From: Novosphingobium sp. Fuku2-ISO-50
GTDB lineage: Bacteria > Pseudomonadota > Alphaproteobacteria > Sphingomonadales > Sphingomonadaceae
Direction: 5' to 3'
DNA length: 64,000 nt
Assembly: GCF_001519055.1 (NCBI RefSeq)
Contig: NZ_KQ954285.1
Span: 448,678 to 512,677 of the forward strand
Within the stretch, counting starts at the first letter, position 1, and each line of letters starts with the position of its first letter. The notes beneath the pieces were generated by a model, which was not told the DNA's origin, did not search any database, and saw nothing but the letters and a program-made list of their open reading frames with translations. This document shows positions 35,693-44,366 of the stretch, in pieces. A program made the translations under genes and the position numbers.

Positions 35693-36475
35693 TTACCGAA
35701 CAGCCGCTATCAGAAACTCGATATTGCCTTCCGGGCCGGTAATCGGGCTTTCGATCACCCCGTCGACCTGCCAGCCTTCGTTTTCGAGCCAATCGCGCAC
35801 TTCGCCGCAGACGCGCGCATGCAGCGCGGCCTCTCGCACCACGCCGCCCTTGCCCACTTCGCCGCGCCCGACTTCGAATTGCGGCTTGATCAGCGCGACC
35901 AGCCGGGTCGGCCGCGCAGCAAGCGCCAGCGGCACTTCGAGCACTTTGCGCAAACCGATGAAGCTGGCATCGCAAACGACCCACGTCGGCGGAGAAACCC
36001 CCTCAACATCAAGCATTTGTGCCGTCAGAACGCGCGCGCTGGTCTGTTCCATCACGGTCACGCGCGGATCATTGCGCAGTTTCCAGGCGAGCTGGTTTGT
36101 CCCCGAATCCACTGCAAAAACGTGGGCCGCGCCGTGATGCAACAGGACATCGGTAAAGCCCCCGGTGGAACTGCCAATGTCCATTGCCACCACTCCGGTG
36201 GGATCGAGCGCGAAATGGGCCAGAGCATGCGCCAGCTTGATCCCGCCGCGCGAAACCCAGGGATGATCGCGCCCGCGCACCGAAATATCGGCATCGACGG
36301 GAACGGCCTGCCCCGCCTTGGTCAACTTTGTTTCACCCTGGTACACCAGCCCGGCCAGGATCAACGCTTGCGCGCGCGCGCGGCTTTCGACGAGACCGCG
36401 CTCGACCAGCAGCTGATCGATGCGCAGCTTGCCGGGACGGGCAATTGCAGGTGTGGGTTCGCGGCTTGAGCTCAT
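35693..36475 (-). CDS. tlyA: TlyA family rRNA 2'-O-methyltransferase
   Basis: 260 residues from the ATG at 36475; the frame is open to 36550 without a good start. An S4 RNA-binding domain fills residues 17-80 (LRIDQLLVERGLVESRARAQALILAGLVYQG in two halves). A FtsJ-type methyltransferase domain follows with the SAM-binding MDIGSSTGGFTDVLLHHGA (about 100-118), VCDASFIGL and LIKPQFEVGRGE. The family methylates 16S or 23S rRNA and is often misnamed hemolysin A. It is divergent from the lipoprotein gene by 25 nt. Confidence 0.9.
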   Translation of the reverse strand: MSSSREPTPAIARPGKLRIDQLLVERGLVESRARAQALILAGLVYQGETKLTKAGQAVPVDADISVRGRDHPWVSRGGIKLAHALAHFALDPTGVVAMDIGSSTGGFTDVLLHHGAAHVFAVDSGTNQLAWKLRNDPRVTVMEQTSARVLTAQMLDVEGVSPPTWVVCDASFIGLRKVLEVPLALAARPTRLVALIKPQFEVGRGEVGKGGVVREAALHARVCGEVRDWLENEGWQVDGVIESPITGPEGNIEFLIAAVR

Positions 36476-36500
36476 CGTCCGTCTCTTCCATAGACAGGCC

Positions 36501-37112
36501 ATGCAGATCAACCGCGCGTTCCCGCAAATCGTTCCGATCATGGCGACCATGCTGACGCTGGCCGCCTGTGGCGGGCCCGCGCCGCGCGCCGGGGAAAGCC
36601 GCCCCTCTGCCCCGCCCGCCGCCTCCGTGCCGATGCCGCTGCCCCCGCGCGCGGCGACAGCGCCCCGGCCTGTGCCGACCGTCCGCCCGTCGACGACACC
36701 CGACTGGCGCGATCTGCCGCTGCCGGCGGGCGACTGGATCTGGACCGCGCGCGCCGGCGGCAGCGAAGCGCGCTTTGGCCCGGCCGGTCAGCCGCCGATC
36801 GCCATTCTGGCGTGCGATCGCGCCGCCGGGGTGGTGCGCGTGGCCCTGCCTGCCGACCCGGCGCAGGCGCAACAGGCCCCAACGCGCCCCGCAACGATTG
36901 CCACATCGACCAGCACCGCCACCTTTGTTGCCGAGCCGCAAGCGATCGATGCGGTTTCGACACTGGCGATCAGCCTGCCGTCGGCGCACCGCATGCTCGA
37001 CGCGATGGCCTTCAGCCGGGGTCGGTTCCGCGTCGAAATCGGCGGATTGCCGTCGGTCGTGCTGCCGTCGTGGTCCGAAGTCGGCCGTGTGGTGGAGGAT
37101 TGCCGGGGCTGA
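36501..37112 (+). CDS. hypothetical lipoprotein
   Basis: 203 residues from the ATG at 36501 (MQINRAFPQIV). Residues 1-24 form a lipoprotein signal ending in LTLAAC, so it should be lipidated at the Cys. A Pro/Ala-rich linker (about 25-62) leads to a small domain with WRDLPLPAGDWIWTARAGGSEARFGP and a C-terminal FSRGRFRVEIGGLPSVVLPSWSEVGRVVEDC. I do not recognise the family; similar architecture is seen in sphingomonads as proteins of unknown function. It is divergent from tlyA. Confidence 0.75.
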   Translation: MQINRAFPQIVPIMATMLTLAACGGPAPRAGESRPSAPPAASVPMPLPPRAATAPRPVPTVRPSTTPDWRDLPLPAGDWIWTARAGGSEARFGPAGQPPIAILACDRAAGVVRVALPADPAQAQQAPTRPATIATSTSTATFVAEPQAIDAVSTLAISLPSAHRMLDAMAFSRGRFRVEIGGLPSVVLPSWSEVGRVVEDCRG

Positions 37113-37308
37113 AACAGCTCACCCGAAAACGCACGCCGTGCGAGGGCGAGCGATGGATTCTGACGACAAAATAAATTAGATCAAGTCTTGTTGTTGGGCC
37201 CGGGATGAATCATTTTCGACTCAAGGTCGCGGCGGGTTTTAAAGCCTCAGGCGGTCCAGTCGATCGGACGGTGCATCATCCTGGTCGGCGTTTCTGGCTC
37301 AACAGCGC

Positions 37309-37323
37309 GAAAGGAGGTGATCC
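37309..37323 (+). promoter_or_regulatory. Shine-Dalgarno sequence complementary to the whole 16S tail
   Basis: GAAAGGAGGTGATCC pairs over its full 15 nt with the usual 3' end of 16S rRNA (anti-SD GGATCACCTCCTTTC). That is far longer than the 4-6 nt of normal sites. It sits 1 nt before the ATG at 37325 (7 nt from the core GGAGG), giving ideal spacing. Confidence 0.7.
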
Positions 37324-37324
37324 G

Positions 37325-37381
37325 ATGTCTCATGGTTCAGCAGAGAGGTCGGCATTCCGCAACGCGAGGCATTATCGCTGA
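37325..37381 (+). CDS. 18-codon leader-type short ORF
   Basis: The ORF encodes MSHGSAERSAFRNARHYR and follows the extreme Shine-Dalgarno sequence. It is basic, with four Arg and two His, and has no run of branched-chain residues, so it is not a classic ilv attenuator. A frame running through the same DNA from 37332 gives a longer product (to 37577) but with poor spacing to the site. A 10-bp hairpin follows at 37439-37472 and ilvE starts at 37610. It could be a leader peptide controlling ilvE, a small protein, or the visible part of a regulatory RNA. Confidence 0.45.
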   Translation: MSHGSAERSAFRNARHYR

Positions 37382-37438
37382 ATTTTTCGATGACGCGATA
37401 AAGGCTTCGTGGGCGGCACTTCCGGCCGCTGACCATGC

Positions 37439-37472
37439 GAAGGGCCGCTCCCCCCCCGGGATGCGGCCCTTC
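37439..37472. promoter_or_regulatory. hairpin upstream of ilvE
   Basis: GAAGGGCCGC (37439-37448) and GCGGCCCTTC (37463-37472) form a perfect 10-bp stem around a C/G-rich 14-nt loop. No T run follows on either strand, so it is not a simple terminator. Its place after the short ORF and before ilvE would suit an attenuator or an RNA structural element. The rest of the 37113-37609 gap shows no gene. Confidence 0.45.
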
Positions 37473-37609
37473 ACATTTATGTCAGGCCCCCATTTATTTC
37501 AAAACCATTGCATTGCGCGCAACAATCATTCAAAGCAGCGCAACGTCAGCTGCGATTCGGTCCATCCGTTCGCCTGACGCATGGACATATTTCGCGAAAA
37601 GGATTTCCC

Positions 37610-38707
37610 ATGGCGTCGACCGCCGGCCTTTCAGGCTTTGCCCGCACCCCGCATCCCGCCCCCCGGCCGGTGGACGAACGCGCGGCCATCCTGGCCAACC
37701 CCGGCTTCGGCACGAACTTTACCGACCACATGGTAGAGATCGACTATGATGCGGAACACGGCTGGCACGGCGCGCGCGTGATCCCCTATGGCCCGATCCC
37801 GCTCGATCCGGCGGCGGCCGTCCTGCACTATGCCCAGGAAATTTTCGAAGGGCTGAAGGCCTATCGCCTGGCCGACGGCGGCATTGCCCTCTTCCGGCCA
37901 GAGGCGAACGCCGCGCGTTTCAACGCTTCGGCACGGCGTCTGGCCATGCCCGAATTGCCCGAAGACCTGTTTGTCGAAGCCGTGCGCCAACTGGTGCGTG
38001 CCGACAGCGACTGGTTTCCCACGGTCGAGGGCGGCTCGCTCTATCTGCGCCCGTTCATGTTCGCGTCCGAAGCGTTCCTCGGCGTGCGGCCGGCGCGGAC
38101 CTACAAATTCCTCGTCATCGCCAGCCCGGCGGGCAACTATTTCAAATCGGGCGCACCGGCGGTGTCGATCTGGGTCAGCGACTATACCCGCGCCGCGCCC
38201 GGCGGCACCGGGGCGGCCAAGTGCGGCGGCAACTATGCCGCAAGTCTGGTCCCCACCGCCGAAGCCTTTGCACGCGGGCATGATCAGGTCTTGTTCCTCG
38301 ATGCCGCCGAGCATCGCTGGATCGAGGAACTGGGCGGGATGAACCTGTTTTTCGTCAAATCCGACGGGTCGCTGGTCACGCCCCCGCTGTCGGGCACGAT
38401 CCTGCCCGGGATCACCCGCGACAGCCTGATCGCGCTGGCCCGCGAAGAAGGGCTGACCGTGCGCGAGGAACGCTATTCGCTGGATCAATGGCGCGCTGAC
38501 GCGGCCAGCGGCGATCTGATCGAAAGTTTTGCCTGCGGCACGGCGGCAGTGGTCACGCCGGTCGGCAAAGTCGCCGATACCAATGGTGAATTCCTGATCG
38601 GCAGCGGCGGCCCCGGCCAGTTGACGCAAAAGCTGCGCCAGCGGCTGGTGTCGATCCAGCGCGGCGAAGCGACCGACACCCATGGCTGGGTTCACCGCCT
38701 GATCTGA
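37610..38707 (+). CDS. ilvE: branched-chain amino acid aminotransferase
   Basis: 365 residues from the ATG at 37610 with AAAAGGA upstream. Fold type IV PLP enzyme: the substrate side HYAQEIFEGLKAYR (about 64-77), RLAMPELPEDLF, LYLRPFMFASEAFLGV and the PLP lysine in GAAKCGGNYAASLVPTAEA (about 202-220). ELGGMNLFFV and PLSGTILPGITRDSL complete the family pattern. It transaminates leucine, isoleucine and valine with 2-oxoglutarate. A short ORF and hairpin lie in the 500-nt upstream region. Confidence 0.95.
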   Translation: MASTAGLSGFARTPHPAPRPVDERAAILANPGFGTNFTDHMVEIDYDAEHGWHGARVIPYGPIPLDPAAAVLHYAQEIFEGLKAYRLADGGIALFRPEANAARFNASARRLAMPELPEDLFVEAVRQLVRADSDWFPTVEGGSLYLRPFMFASEAFLGVRPARTYKFLVIASPAGNYFKSGAPAVSIWVSDYTRAAPGGTGAAKCGGNYAASLVPTAEAFARGHDQVLFLDAAEHRWIEELGGMNLFFVKSDGSLVTPPLSGTILPGITRDSLIALAREEGLTVREERYSLDQWRADAASGDLIESFACGTAAVVTPVGKVADTNGEFLIGSGGPGQLTQKLRQRLVSIQRGEATDTHGWVHRLI

Positions 38708-38787
38708 GCAGGTTGCCAAGGCAGCCCGGTCATGGCATCGCCGCGCCGGTTAAACATGCGCTTAAGAGCGCACAGGAGACTGGCGAT

Positions 38788-39696
38788 ATGAGCATTTCGT
38801 TCGAAGGGCGCGTGGCGATCGTGACCGGGGCCGGCGGAGGCCTTGGCCGCGCCTATGCGCTCGAACTGGCGCGGCGCGGGGCCAAAGTCGTGGTCAACGA
38901 TCTGGGCGGTTCGCGCGACGGCACCGGCACGTCCGACGCCGCGCTCAAAGTGGTCGAAGAGATCAAGGCCGCAGGCGGCGAAGCGTTCGCCGACGGCAGC
39001 TCGGTCACCGAATACGAACAGATGCAGGCGCTGGTCGCCAAGACCCGCGAAACCTGGGGCGGCGTCCATGTCCTGATCAACAACGCCGGCATTCTGCGCG
39101 ACAAGACGTTCACCAAGATGGACCCGGTCGATTTCGAACTGGTGGTCAAGGTTCACCTGCTGGGTTCGGCCTATGCCACCAAGGCGGTGTGGGATCTGAT
39201 GCGCGAACAGAACTATGGCCGCATCCTGATGACAGCTTCGTCGACCGGGCTGTTCGGCAATTTCGGCCAGGCCAACTACGGCGCGGCCAAACTCGGGCTC
39301 GCCGGGCTGACCAAGACGCTCTATCTCGAAGGCGCGAAATACAATGTCCGCGTCAATACGCTGGCCCCGGTCGCGGCGACGCGCATGACCGAAGACATCT
39401 TTCCCGAAGAGGCGTTCAAGCTGTTCGCCCCTGAAAATGTCGTGCCCGCCGCGCTCTATCTCGTATCCGAAGACGCGCCGAGCAATGCCATCATCGGCGC
39501 AGGCGCGGGCGCCTATCACAGCGCCTATGTCACGATGAACCCGCCGCTGATCCTCGGCGCCGAGGATCGCACGGTCGAAGGCTTTGCCGCCAACTGGGCG
39601 CGAATCAGCGATCGCAGCGGCGATTTCGTGCCGCAGTCGGGCTCCGAACAGAGCCAGGCGATTCTCGCCGCGATGCAGGCGGCCTCAAAAGCCTGA
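38788..39696 (+). CDS. SDR-family (3R)-hydroxyacyl-CoA dehydrogenase-like enzyme
   Basis: 302 residues from the ATG at 38788, with AGGAG upstream. NAD-binding TGAGGGLGRAYALEL (about 13-27), the structural NNAG at 96-99, catalytic Ser in ILMTASSTGLFGN and YGAAK. The DLGGSRDGTGTSDAALKVVEEI segment is typical of the dehydrogenase half of HSD17B4/Fox2 enzymes acting on 3-hydroxyacyl-CoA. It may take part in beta-oxidation or polyhydroxyalkanoate metabolism; the exact substrate is not fixed. A CtrA-like TTAA-N8-TTAA lies upstream, with one base too many in the gap. Confidence 0.88.
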   Translation: MSISFEGRVAIVTGAGGGLGRAYALELARRGAKVVVNDLGGSRDGTGTSDAALKVVEEIKAAGGEAFADGSSVTEYEQMQALVAKTRETWGGVHVLINNAGILRDKTFTKMDPVDFELVVKVHLLGSAYATKAVWDLMREQNYGRILMTASSTGLFGNFGQANYGAAKLGLAGLTKTLYLEGAKYNVRVNTLAPVAATRMTEDIFPEEAFKLFAPENVVPAALYLVSEDAPSNAIIGAGAGAYHSAYVTMNPPLILGAEDRTVEGFAANWARISDRSGDFVPQSGSEQSQAILAAMQAASKA

Positions 39697-39712
39697 GGCC
39701 CCCCGGTTCAAC

Positions 39713-39737
39713 GGTTCAGGGGCACGTCCCCTGAACC
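39713..39737. repeat. perfect hairpin at a convergent gene end
   Basis: GGTTCAGGGG-CACGT-CCCCTGAACC is a perfect 10-bp stem between the SDR gene and the convergent lipoprotein gene, and includes the lipoprotein stop codon. No T run follows either arm. It may help end transcription from both sides or protect mRNA ends. Confidence 0.45.
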
Positions 39738-40015
39738 GCGCCGGTCAATTGCATCTGCCGCATCCATTGCGCGGCCTCGCCGGGCGCGATCTGCCGCGCC
39801 GCGCCGGTCGCCTCATCGATCAACAGCGGCGCGGCGCAATCGCCGCGCGGCACGCGATGCGCCCGATCGGGCAGCACGATCAGCAGCCGATGCGTCGCGT
39901 CGCGATAGACCGCGCGCAAGACCGGTGTCCCATGCGGACCATCATGACGCGGCGCCCGCGCAGAGCCGCATCCGGCAAGCAGCGCCAGCAGACCGAGTGC
40001 CGCGCTAATCCGCAA
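39716..40015 (-). CDS. small hypothetical lipoprotein
   Basis: 99 residues if translation starts at the TTG at 40015, inside the last codons of the upstream DUF2794 gene. The first 20 residues ([17 protein letters not shown]) are a clear lipoprotein signal with lipobox LLAGC. The body has VLRAVYRDATHRLLIVLPDRAHRVP and one Cys near each end. No family is recognised. No conventional start gives a better fit, so it is probably made by coupling to DUF2794. Confidence 0.65.
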   Translation of the reverse strand: MRISAALGLLALLAGCGSARAPRHDGPHGTPVLRAVYRDATHRLLIVLPDRAHRVPRGDCAAPLLIDEATGAARQIAPGEAAQWMRQMQLTGAVQGTCP

Positions 40016-40382
40016 CGAGTTTGAGCAGTTTGCGTTCGAGCGGCGACAGCACACCGGCCAGATCGTGCCCGCGCTTGAGCACTTGCCCCGCCTCGCCATA
40101 AAGCGCCCACATCCCCTGCCGCGCGCGCAAGGCCGGGCGTTTCTCGATGCGCGCGGTGGGGCGTTCGGCCGTGCGCTTGTAGGCGCTGAAATGCGCCGCC
40201 TCGCGGTCAAACGTGATCGCATAGTCGCGCCACTGACCGGCGGCGACCATCCGCCCGTAGAGATCGAGAATGCGCATCAGTTCGGCCCGGTCAAACGTGA
40301 TCTGGACCGTGCCGGTGCGCGGAAAGGGAACGATCGTCGCGCCGAGCCCGCCGGGACTGTCGCCGCCCGCCACCCGGCTCAA
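40005..40382 (-). CDS. DUF2794 domain protein
   Basis: About 125 residues. The DUF2794 domain fills the C-terminal hundred: [44 protein letters not shown] and then [34 protein letters not shown]. No ATG is available: the best starts are a TTG at 40382 that overlaps the cysE stop as TTGA, or a GTG at 40373. The family is restricted to alphaproteobacteria and has no assigned function. It is coupled to cysE on one side and the small lipoprotein on the other. Confidence 0.83.
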   Translation of the reverse strand: MSRVAGGDSPGGLGATIVPFPRTGTVQITFDRAELMRILDLYGRMVAAGQWRDYAITFDREAAHFSAYKRTAERPTARIEKRPALRARQGMWALYGEAGQVLKRGHDLAGVLSPLERKLLKLVAD

Positions 40383-41080
40383 GACCTTGTCCGCCGCCGC
40401 GACGGCGCGGGCATATCGCCCGGGCGCTGTTTCAGCGCGGCGATTTCGGCCTGCACTTGCGCCAACTGCGCCTCCAGCGCGTCGAGCCGATCGCTGCCCA
40501 CCGGCGCGCACGGCTCTTCGCAGGGCGTGCCATAAGGCAGGAATTCCTTGAGCCAGGTTTCCGCCGGGACCAGTGTCGATCGCGCCTTGAGCCCGATCAT
40601 CGTCGCGCCTTCGGGCACATCGTCGGTCACCACCGCATTGGCGCCGATCCGCGCCCGCGCGCCGACCGTGATCGGCCCGAGGATCTGCGCCCCCGAACCG
40701 ACGATCACATTGTCGCACAGCGTCGGATGACGCTTGCCCGCAACGCCATTGGCCGGATTCGTCCCGCCGAGCGTAACGCATTGATAGATCGTGACGTTAT
40801 CGCCGATTTCGGCCGTTTCACCGATCACGGTAAAGCCATGATCGATAAACAGGTGGCGCCCGATCGTGGCGCCGGGATGGATGTCGATCGCGGTAAAAAA
40901 GCGCCCGACATGATTGACCGCGCGGGCGAGGAAGAACAAGTCGCCTTCGTAGAGCCAATGCGCCAGACGATGAAACGCCATGGCCCAAAGCCCCGGATAG
41001 AGCAGGATTTCCCATCGCGAACGCGGCGCCGGATCGCGCGCACGGATCGAATCGAGATAGGCAATCAGGCGTTCGAACAT
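40379..41080 (-). CDS. cysE: serine O-acetyltransferase
   Basis: 233 residues from the ATG at 41080; upstream frame extends to 41161 but lacks family sequence. Left-handed beta-helix hexapeptide repeats run from [21 protein letters not shown] through [15 protein letters not shown] to [15 protein letters not shown], with catalytic His in the IDHG and GKRHPTL regions. It acetylates serine, the first step of cysteine synthesis. The form is the short type (EpsC/CysE of 230 residues) rather than the 270-residue enterobacterial one. A C-terminal coiled coil ([16 protein letters not shown]) follows. Confidence 0.93.
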   Translation of the reverse strand: MFERLIAYLDSIRARDPAPRSRWEILLYPGLWAMAFHRLAHWLYEGDLFFLARAVNHVGRFFTAIDIHPGATIGRHLFIDHGFTVIGETAEIGDNVTIYQCVTLGGTNPANGVAGKRHPTLCDNVIVGSGAQILGPITVGARARIGANAVVTDDVPEGATMIGLKARSTLVPAETWLKEFLPYGTPCEEPCAPVGSDRLDALEAQLAQVQAEIAALKQRPGDMPAPSRRRTRS

Positions 41081-41132
41081 GAAAGGCCCCCATGGCGGGC
41101 ACGCCATAACACGGCGCAAAGCCGGAATATGG

Positions 41133-41771
41133 TTATAATAGCCTCGGTTGCCAATGGCCATGCCCGTAAACCCGCTCGGCCAGCGCCTCGCGCGCCAGCG
41201 CCAGCGTGACCGGCGCCTTGCGTTCGAGCGACAGCCGGTCGAGCGTCATGATCAGCGCCTCGGCCGCGGCATGGCTGCGCTCGATACGCGGCAAGAGCCA
41301 GTCGAGCACCGCCTCGCCCAACGCCAGCCCGCGCCGCCGCGCATGTTCGCCCAGCAGCGCACGCAACAGCGCATCGTCGGGCGCGCCGATCATCAGCGGC
41401 AATGCCGCCCCCAGCCGCGAGGCGAGATCGGGCAGGGCAATGTGCCACCCCGTGCTGTCGGGCGCGCTGACCACCGGATAGCGCGCCACGAGCAACAGCG
41501 CGTGTCCTTCGGCCTGCGCGCGGTTCCAATGGTGAAACAGTGCGACTTCATCGATCCGGTCGGCATCGTCGATCGCCTCGCCCGCGCCGCTGGCGGCAAA
41601 CCAGCGCGCCATCAGGCTCTTGCCCGAACGCGGCGGCCCGCTCAGCACGGCGGTATGATAAGGCCAGGCCTCGCTCGCCTGGAGCGCGGCAAACACCGGC
41701 TGCAACGACGGCCCGCCGACAATCGTTTCGTCGCCGCCGGGCAATTCGAGAGGAAGCGCAATCTGGGTCAT
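41133..41771 (-). CDS. hdaA: HdaA, DnaA-related regulator of replication initiation
   Basis: 212 residues, an AAA+ domain without the DNA-binding C-terminus of DnaA. N-terminal QIALPLELP resembles a clamp-binding motif (QIALPL). Walker A appears as SGPPRSGKS and the Walker B region as [20 protein letters not shown]. In Caulobacter HdaA promotes hydrolysis of DnaA-bound ATP together with the beta clamp, preventing re-initiation. Its location next to DUF2066 and purMN is the common arrangement in alphaproteobacteria. Confidence 0.85.
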   Translation of the reverse strand: MTQIALPLELPGGDETIVGGPSLQPVFAALQASEAWPYHTAVLSGPPRSGKSLMARWFAASGAGEAIDDADRIDEVALFHHWNRAQAEGHALLLVARYPVVSAPDSTGWHIALPDLASRLGAALPLMIGAPDDALLRALLGEHARRRGLALGEAVLDWLLPRIERSHAAAEALIMTLDRLSLERKAPVTLALAREALAERVYGHGHWQPRLL

Positions 41772-41783
41772 GCCACGCCTGGA

Positions 41784-43043
41784 TCAGCGCCGAATCATCA
41801 GCGCGCCCGCCCCTTGCGTCACTTTCCACCCTTGCGCACGCAGCGCGGCGGCCAGTGTTTCAAGCTCGCCCGCATACGTCACGCGCATGACCGAAACGCC
41901 GCCAAGCGCCAGCGAGGTCGTCGCGGTGGCCTGTACCCCCGGCACCGCGCGCAACGCCGCCTGCGCGGCATCGACCGCGCCGACATCGGGGCTGGCGAAC
42001 TGAACCTGGAACACCGCCCCGGAAACACCGGGACCGGCAGCCGCCGCCGCGCCCGCGCGGGCCGCGCGGGCCGCGTTTTGCGGCGGGGGCATCTTGTCGA
42101 CGATCCCCGCAATCAGCTTGGGATCGATCTGCGGCGCGCTGTTGAGCGATCGATCGGGATCGAGCTGCCCTGCGGCCAGCGCCTGGGCATAGATCGCATC
42201 GATCCGCTTGACCGCTTCGGTCAGCATCGCGGGCAGCTTGTCCTCGCTGTCGGCAGTCAGTTCGAAACTGCCGAGAAAACGGTTGTCGGGGCCATGGCGC
42301 GCGGTGAACGTGCCCTTGATCGGCCCGCCCGGCCATTGCCGTTCGAGCCGCGCAATCGGGATCACCACGTCTTCGGCGCCATACTGGTCGAGGATGGATC
42401 GCCACCAGTTGCGGCTGCGCCGTCCGACTTGCCCCGCATCGATCAGCAAACCGTCGGCCCCGCCGCCATTGGGGCGGACATAGTCGATCACGCTTTCGCC
42501 GGTATGGAAATCGGCCCAGGCCTTTTGCCAGGGCGTGCGCGTTTCAAACACGCTGGCCACGCCGCCCTGATAGAGCAAGGGAATGACGAGCAGCGGCGCC
42601 GACCGTGCGCCCCCGCCCTGCAGCCCGAGATAGCCCGCCGCGCGGGCGCGGTCGAACACCATGCCCAGCCGCGCGATATAGCGGTGCGGGCCGATCTCTT
42701 CGTGCTCGATCGAAACCGCCGAGACCATGCTCAACAACGTTCCGTCATCGAGCCCCGGCGCCGGGCCTCCCGTGCCGCGCTGCGCCCACAGCTTTTGCCA
42801 GGCCAGCCTCGTCGCAGTCCGCCAGCCGGTCATGCGCGCCTCGTCGGCATCCTTGCCGGTGGTGTTGACATCGATCCCGGTGACTTCGAAATCGCCCGTG
42901 CTGGCGACCGGCGCAATGCCGCGATCGCCCTCGATCTGCGCCCAGACCACCGCGCCGCCGATGCCCAGCACGAGAAGCCCGGCCCCCGCAAAGGCGAGCC
43001 GACGATGACGCGAATTCTTCGACAGAAGGCTCAAGGCGGCCAA
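41784..43043 (-). CDS. DUF2066-like membrane-anchored protein
   Basis: About 419 residues from a TTG at 43043 with GGAG five nt upstream; the ATG at 43148 has no site and lies in the structured purM upstream region. One N-terminal anchor helix ([23 protein letters not shown]). The body has [36 protein letters not shown] and [20 protein letters not shown], as in DUF2066 proteins found beside hdaA. An Ala-rich linker leads to a C-terminal subdomain ([24 protein letters not shown]). Probably periplasmic; the role is unknown. Confidence 0.7.
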   Translation of the reverse strand: MAALSLLSKNSRHRRLAFAGAGLLVLGIGGAVVWAQIEGDRGIAPVASTGDFEVTGIDVNTTGKDADEARMTGWRTATRLAWQKLWAQRGTGGPAPGLDDGTLLSMVSAVSIEHEEIGPHRYIARLGMVFDRARAAGYLGLQGGGARSAPLLVIPLLYQGGVASVFETRTPWQKAWADFHTGESVIDYVRPNGGGADGLLIDAGQVGRRSRNWWRSILDQYGAEDVVIPIARLERQWPGGPIKGTFTARHGPDNRFLGSFELTADSEDKLPAMLTEAVKRIDAIYAQALAAGQLDPDRSLNSAPQIDPKLIAGIVDKMPPPQNAARAARAGAAAAAGPGVSGAVFQVQFASPDVGAVDAAQAALRAVPGVQATATTSLALGGVSVMRVTYAGELETLAAALRAQGWKVTQGAGALMIRR

Positions 43044-43151
43044 GCGAACTCCGACGCGGCACGAAGCCGCCGCAAACAGGCAAAAAGGTATCCGGCGCGC
43101 TTTTGCCCAAAGGCAAGTGGAAATCCAAGCGGGAAAGCGCCAGAGCATCGC

Positions 43152-43178
43152 GCAAAAAGGTGGGAACCGGCTTTTTGC
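43152..43178. repeat. inverted repeat upstream of purM
   Basis: GCAAAAAG and CTTTTTGC form an 8-bp perfect stem around GTGGGAACCGG. A related imperfect copy, GGCAAAAAGG...CTTTTGCC, lies about 70 nt to the left (about 43078-43106). Together with the palindrome at 43204-43249 the 43044-43259 gap carries three hairpins and no gene. Confidence 0.5.
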
Positions 43179-43203
43179 AGTCTGCGATGCGACAACAAAA
43201 AAA

Positions 43204-43249
43204 CCTATCGCAAAGTGTGTGATTCACAAATCACACACTTTGCGATAGG
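43204..43249. promoter_or_regulatory. 46-nt perfect palindrome at the purM start, also a minus-strand terminator
   Basis: A 21-bp arm at 43204-43224 is perfectly complementary to 43229-43249 with a 4-nt CACA loop. The right arm ends in GATAGG, which together with the next GG is the likely purM ribosome-binding site, so in mRNA the stem could hide it. On the minus strand the stem is followed by a run of seven T (43203-43197 region), the form of an intrinsic terminator. It may block antisense read-through or regulate purM. Perfect 21-bp stems are rare in chromosomal leaders. Confidence 0.7.
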
Positions 43250-43259
43250 GGCCGCAGCC

Positions 43260-44366
43260 ATGGCATCCGAAAACGACAGCAACGACCGCTACAGCTACGC
43301 GCAGGCAGGCGTGAACATCGCCGCAGGCAACGCTCTTGTCAAAGCGATCGGCCCCCTCGCCCGCGCCACCGCGCGCCCCGGCGCCGACGCCGAACTGGGC
43401 GGCTTTGGCGGGTTCTTCGACCTTCGCGCGGCGGGGTACAAAGACCCCCTGCTGGTCGCCGGCAACGACGGCGTCGGCACGAAGGTCAAACTGGCGATTG
43501 ACCATGACCGTCATGACAGGATCGGCATCGATCTTGTTGCGATGTGCGTCAACGATCTGATCGTGCAAGGGGCGGAACCCTTGTTCTTCCTCGACTATTT
43601 TGCCACGGGCAAGCTCGATAACGGCATTGCCGAGCGCGTTGTCGCCGGCATTGCCGAAGGCTGCCGGATCGCCGGTTGCGCGCTGATCGGGGGCGAAACC
43701 GCCGAAATGCCGGGCATGTACGGCCCTGGCGATTATGATCTGGCGGGCTTTTGCGTCGGCGCGGTGGAGCGCGGCGAACAATTGACCGGGGACCGGGTTG
43801 CGGCGGGCGATGTCCTGCTGGGCCTTGCCTCGTCGGGGGTTCATTCCAACGGCTATTCGCTGGTCCGCCGCCTTGCCGCCGACAAAGGCTGGAAACTCGA
43901 CCGCCCCGCGCTGTTCGATCAGGATCGGCTGTTGATCGATTTCCTGATCGAGCCGACGCGAATCTATGTGAAGACGCTGCTGCCGTTCATCCGGCAGGGG
44001 CGAATCCACGCGCTGGCGCATATCACCGGCGGCGGCCTGCTGGAAAACGTGCCGCGCGTGCTGCCCGCCGGGCTCCATGCGCGAATCGATGCCGACGCCT
44101 GGGGCCAGTCGCGGCTGATGGCGTTCCTGCAGGCGCAGGGCAATATCGAGCCGGGCGAAATGGCGCGCACGTTCAATTGCGGCGTGGGCATGGTGCTGGC
44201 GGTTGCGCCCGATGAAGCGGCCAGCCTTGCCGCCGACCTGACCGCCGCCGGAGAGAGCGTGTTCACCATCGGCACGATCGAGCCCGGCGAACGCGGCTGC
44301 ACCGTCACCGGCAGCGCCGAAACCTGGTCCGCGCGCGAAGCCTGGCAAGCGACTCACCATGCCTGA
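43260..44366 (+). CDS. purM: phosphoribosylformylglycinamidine cyclo-ligase (AIR synthetase)
   Basis: 368 residues from the ATG at 43260. It closes the imidazole ring of purines using [23 protein letters not shown], the ATP-binding [32 protein letters not shown] (in two halves), [16 protein letters not shown], and [15 protein letters not shown] are the family hallmarks. The length is slightly above the usual 345. It overlaps purN by 8 nt. A long palindrome directly precedes the start codon and may control it. Confidence 0.96.
   Translation: MASENDSNDRYSYAQAGVNIAAGNALVKAIGPLARATARPGADAELGGFGGFFDLRAAGYKDPLLVAGNDGVGTKVKLAIDHDRHDRIGIDLVAMCVNDLIVQGAEPLFFLDYFATGKLDNGIAERVVAGIAEGCRIAGCALIGGETAEMPGMYGPGDYDLAGFCVGAVERGEQLTGDRVAAGDVLLGLASSGVHSNGYSLVRRLAADKGWKLDRPALFDQDRLLIDFLIEPTRIYVKTLLPFIRQGRIHALAHITGGGLLENVPRVLPAGLHARIDADAWGQSRLMAFLQAQGNIEPGEMARTFNCGVGMVLAVAPDEAASLAADLTAAGESVFTIGTIEPGERGCTVTGSAETWSAREAWQATHHA

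Noticed and set aside
37317-37577. An 86-aa frame overlapping the short ORF before ilvE
   Set aside because: Its start lies inside or too far from the strong Shine-Dalgarno site, and the later half crosses a hairpin and looks non-coding. Not fully excluded.
38749-38766. A CtrA site before the SDR gene
   Set aside because: TTAA-N8-TTAA has one extra base in the spacer compared with the consensus.
41148-44366. A 1072-codon open frame covering hdaA, DUF2066 and purM
   Set aside because: Only the last part (from 43260) is real (purM). The rest is antisense to hdaA and DUF2066 and reads as Arg/Gln-rich low-complexity sequence, a by-product of high GC.
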